Below, one piece after another: positions 5,365-7,057 of a stretch of 7,057 nucleotides of DNA. This stretch comes from Lysobacterales bacterium UBA5700 (lineage in GTDB: Bacteria > Pseudomonadota > Gammaproteobacteria > Xanthomonadales > Xanthomonadaceae). The notes under the pieces are model-generated. The model searched no databases. It saw only the letters and a list, made by a program, of their open reading frames with translations, and was not told the DNA's origin. The stretch lies in assembly GCA_002420085.1 (NCBI GenBank), contig DIHI01000078.1, positions 1 to 7,057 on the forward strand, read 5' to 3'. The position numbers and the translations under genes are program-made. Each line of letters opens with the position of its first letter. Positions within the stretch are counted from its first letter, which is position 1.

Positions 5365-6731
5365 GGCGTCACTCCGGGATCGAAGACATGTGCGTGGGCG
5401 TACAGGGCCAGCACCAGAAACAACACGGCTGGAATGGCATAGCGTAGCCAGAATCGCCAGACCAGGCCGGCCCGACCGGTGATGCCGGCCTGGGTCAGCG
5501 CATTGGTCCGGTCGAGTGCCCAGGCGAAGGCGATCACGGCAACCAGGGCGCCGAAGATCTGCATGCCGGAGCCGAAGATCAGGTCGAGGATGCCGATCAA
5601 GGCCGGATCATGGGCGCTCGGCCAGATCAGGAGCGCCTCCAGCAGCACCACCAGCGCGATGGCGCGATTGGATTCCGACAGCCTGGGCCAGAGATCGGCC
5701 ACGCCACTGGCGCAGACCGTCAGTGCCGCCAGCGCCGACAGGAAGGCGACCAGGGTGACTGCCGCCAGGAATACCACAGCGACCCCGTTCCCGAACGGCA
5801 TTTCCGAGAACACCCGTGGCAAGGTGTCGAACAGCAGCCCTGGGCCGCTGTCGAGGTCGAGCCCGAAGTGCAGCACTGCCGGCACCAGGAACAGGGCGGC
5901 GGCAAGCGCAGCAGCGGTGTCGCCGAGCGCAGTCGCCACGGCGGTCTTCGGCAGGCTGATGCTCGGGCCGAGAAAGCGGCCGTAGGCGATCATGATGGTG
6001 CCGCCGACGCCAATCGAGAAGAACGCCTGGCCGAGTGCGGCGAATACTTCGGTCGGGCCGAGCCGGGAAAAATCCGGCCGCAGGAAGTCGGCCAAGCGGT
6101 CGAGTGCGCCGTCGAGACTGAGGGCGAAGCCGACCAGACCCAGCATCGCCAGACCGAACACCGGCACCAGCACCCGCGACACCGCTTCGATGCCGCGTCG
6201 GACCCCGCGCCACAGCACCCATCCGGCCAGACCGAGCAGGATCAGGGCGATGCCGTACTGGCCGATGCCGTTGCCGAGTCCGGCGCGGTAGTGGTCGATG
6301 TGCTCGGCGGCATAGCCGGGGGTGATCGCGAAACCGGCGCTGTAGACGATCTGGGCGATCACCACCAGGTAGTAGGAATTGGCGATCAGCATCGAGATTA
6401 CCAGCACCAGCCCGAGTGCGGTCCCGGTCCGGTGGCCGAGAACGCGCCGGTAAGCGCCGATCGGTCCGCTGCCGGTGGCCCGGCCGAGCCCCCATTCGGC
6501 GCTGAGCAGGGGCGCTGCCAGGGCCAGGGCGAACAGCAGGTAGAGCAGCAGAAACGCACTGCCGCCGTAGCTGCCCATCATGTATGGGAAGCGCCAGATG
6601 TTGCCCAGACCGACCGCCACGCCGACCATCGCCAGCCAGCCGGCGAAGCCCGATGAGAAACGGGCCTGCCGGCCGCTCCCGTCTGAGTGCAGCGGCGTAG
6701 CAGACGACGGATCGGGGCCGGAGGTGTTCAT
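5361..6731 (-). CDS. Neurotransmitter:sodium symporter (SNF/NSS) family transporter
   Basis: This inner-membrane protein of 456 residues probably has 11 membrane segments: roughly 27-48, 56-77, 104-133, 157-174, 183-206, 229-252, 264-287, 317-340, 355-372, 376-405 and 428-446. The family hallmark GLGNIWRFPY (41-50) is the unwound first helix that holds sodium and substrate in LeuT. GQAFFSIGVGG (234-244) matches the sixth-helix signature, and FLSALAALTVC (330-340) the sodium-site eighth helix. Bacterial members import amino acids with sodium; the substrate cannot be assigned here. The first 25 residues are polar, with no signal peptide. The gene begins 30 bp after a glutamate-cysteine ligase stop and overlaps the oxygenase gene by 4 bp. 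No Shine-Dalgarno is visible at the ATG, so it may depend on coupling to the upstream gene. Another long frame on the same strand (5608-6807) is a shadow of it. Confidence 0.92.
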   Translation of the reverse strand: MNTSGPDPSSATPLHSDGSGRQARFSSGFAGWLAMVGVAVGLGNIWRFPYMMGSYGGSAFLLLYLLFALALAAPLLSAEWGLGRATGSGPIGAYRRVLGHRTGTALGLVLVISMLIANSYYLVVIAQIVYSAGFAITPGYAAEHIDHYRAGLGNGIGQYGIALILLGLAGWVLWRGVRRGIEAVSRVLVPVFGLAMLGLVGFALSLDGALDRLADFLRPDFSRLGPTEVFAALGQAFFSIGVGGTIMIAYGRFLGPSISLPKTAVATALGDTAAALAAALFLVPAVLHFGLDLDSGPGLLFDTLPRVFSEMPFGNGVAVVFLAAVTLVAFLSALAALTVCASGVADLWPRLSESNRAIALVVLLEALLIWPSAHDPALIGILDLIFGSGMQIFGALVAVIAFAWALDRTNALTQAGITGRAGLVWRFWLRYAIPAVLFLVLALYAHAHVFDPGVTP

Positions 6732-6746
6732 CGTGACGGGACTGTC

Positions 6747-6761
6747 GGCCGGCCGCCGGCC
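6747..6761. repeat. Perfect GC palindrome between gshA-like gene and transporter
   Basis: GGCCGGC, a central C, then GCCGGCC fill half of the 30-bp gap, immediately after the ligase stop codon in transcription order. The transcript could form a 6-bp all-GC stem with a 3-nt loop. No U-run follows, so transcript processing or partial attenuation within the operon is more likely than full termination; chance GC symmetry is also possible. Confidence 0.5.
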
Positions 6762-7057
6762 TCAGTACGCATACTCTCGGAAAACCGGATCGACCGTGCC
6801 ACCCCATCGACCGTGAAACAGTGCCAGCTTCTGTTCGGCCGGCGTGGTGTTGGCCAGCGCCAGTTCGATCAGGGGTTCGATGAAGACCGCCTCATCACCG
6901 CCCTCGGGGCCAAGCCGAGCGCGTCGGCGCAGCCCGGCCTCGGCGATCCGAAGCGCCTCGATCGCCAGTTCGCGCACGGTCGCGCTGCGAAACGGCAGCT
7001 TCAAGCCATGCCGGGGCACGCCATCACGCAGGGCGTGGCGTTCGGCGTGGCTGAAGT
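6762..7057 (-). CDS. gshA: Glutamate-cysteine ligase, plant/proteobacterial type, C-terminal part (partial)
   Basis: Only the last 97 residues are in the window; the frame is open to the right edge at 7057. It therefore continues outside rather than starting at the internal GTG near 7019. The tail reads TVRELAIEALRIAEAGLRRRA (residues 26-46 of the visible part), then DEAVFIEPLIELALANTTPAE and ends in FHGRWGGTVDPVFREYAY. This matches the C-terminus of class II glutamate-cysteine ligases (EC 6.3.2.2), which make gamma-glutamylcysteine, the first step of glutathione synthesis, in the cytoplasm. The active-site domain is not visible, so activity cannot be judged. The gene leads a same-strand run with the transporter (30-bp gap) and oxygenase. 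It could be a housekeeping gene or a paralogue serving that cluster. The symbol is by family similarity; these forms are sequence-unrelated to E. coli GshA. Confidence 0.82.
   Translation of the reverse strand, partial: FSHAERHALRDGVPRHGLKLPFRSATVRELAIEALRIAEAGLRRRARLGPEGGDEAVFIEPLIELALANTTPAEQKLALFHGRWGGTVDPVFREYAY

Noticed and set aside
4330..5442. 370-residue plus-strand frame opposite the oxygenase
   Set aside because: It is antisense to a gene with a complete H-D-H/RxS motif set and has no recognisable domain.
5608..6807. 399-residue frame on the same strand as the transporter
   Set aside because: It is an Arg/Pro/Gly-rich shifted frame of the NSS transporter gene, typical of high-GC DNA.

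Overview
The window is high-GC DNA from a proteobacterium. A Gammaproteobacterium is my low-confidence guess, based on the low-specificity threonine aldolase, the proteobacterial/plant-type glutamate-cysteine ligase tail and the overall base composition. It falls into two unlike halves separated by an AT-rich regulatory strip and a gene-free stretch (about 2780-3230).

Left half (1-2900), accessory and defence-like. Positions 1-579 hold nine tandem copies of a 67-70 bp GC-rich repeat, each with a hairpin whose two arms change together between copies. The array stops exactly at a codon of a decayed minus-strand frame (523-846). That frame looks like a fusion of two remnants, an HsdR-like C-terminal piece and a RhuM-like C-terminal piece, with an early in-frame stop. 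Upstream of it on the same strand is an overlapping gene pair: an AbiEi-type antitoxin/regulator (1718-2779) followed by an AbiEii-type nucleotidyltransferase toxin (858-1730). The 115 bp in front of the antitoxin gene is crowded with TTTCA/TGAAA half-sites arranged as palindromes, a good candidate for the autoregulatory operator of the pair. Together these suggest a defence island with a working-looking toxin-antitoxin pair beside the wreck of a type I restriction locus.

Right half (3231-7057), housekeeping or metabolic. A plus-strand L-threonine aldolase (ltaE, 3231-4244) converges on a minus-strand operon. Read in transcription order, the operon holds the 3' end of a glutamate-cysteine ligase (7057-6762), a neurotransmitter:sodium-symporter-family transporter (6731-5361) and an isopenicillin-N-synthase-like Fe(II)/2-oxoglutarate oxygenase (5364-4279). 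Transporter and oxygenase overlap by 4 bp (ATGA), so they are probably translationally coupled. They may form an uptake-and-oxidation unit for an amino acid or related compound, but the substrate cannot be read from the sequence.

No tRNA, rRNA, CRISPR array, transposase or integrase was seen.
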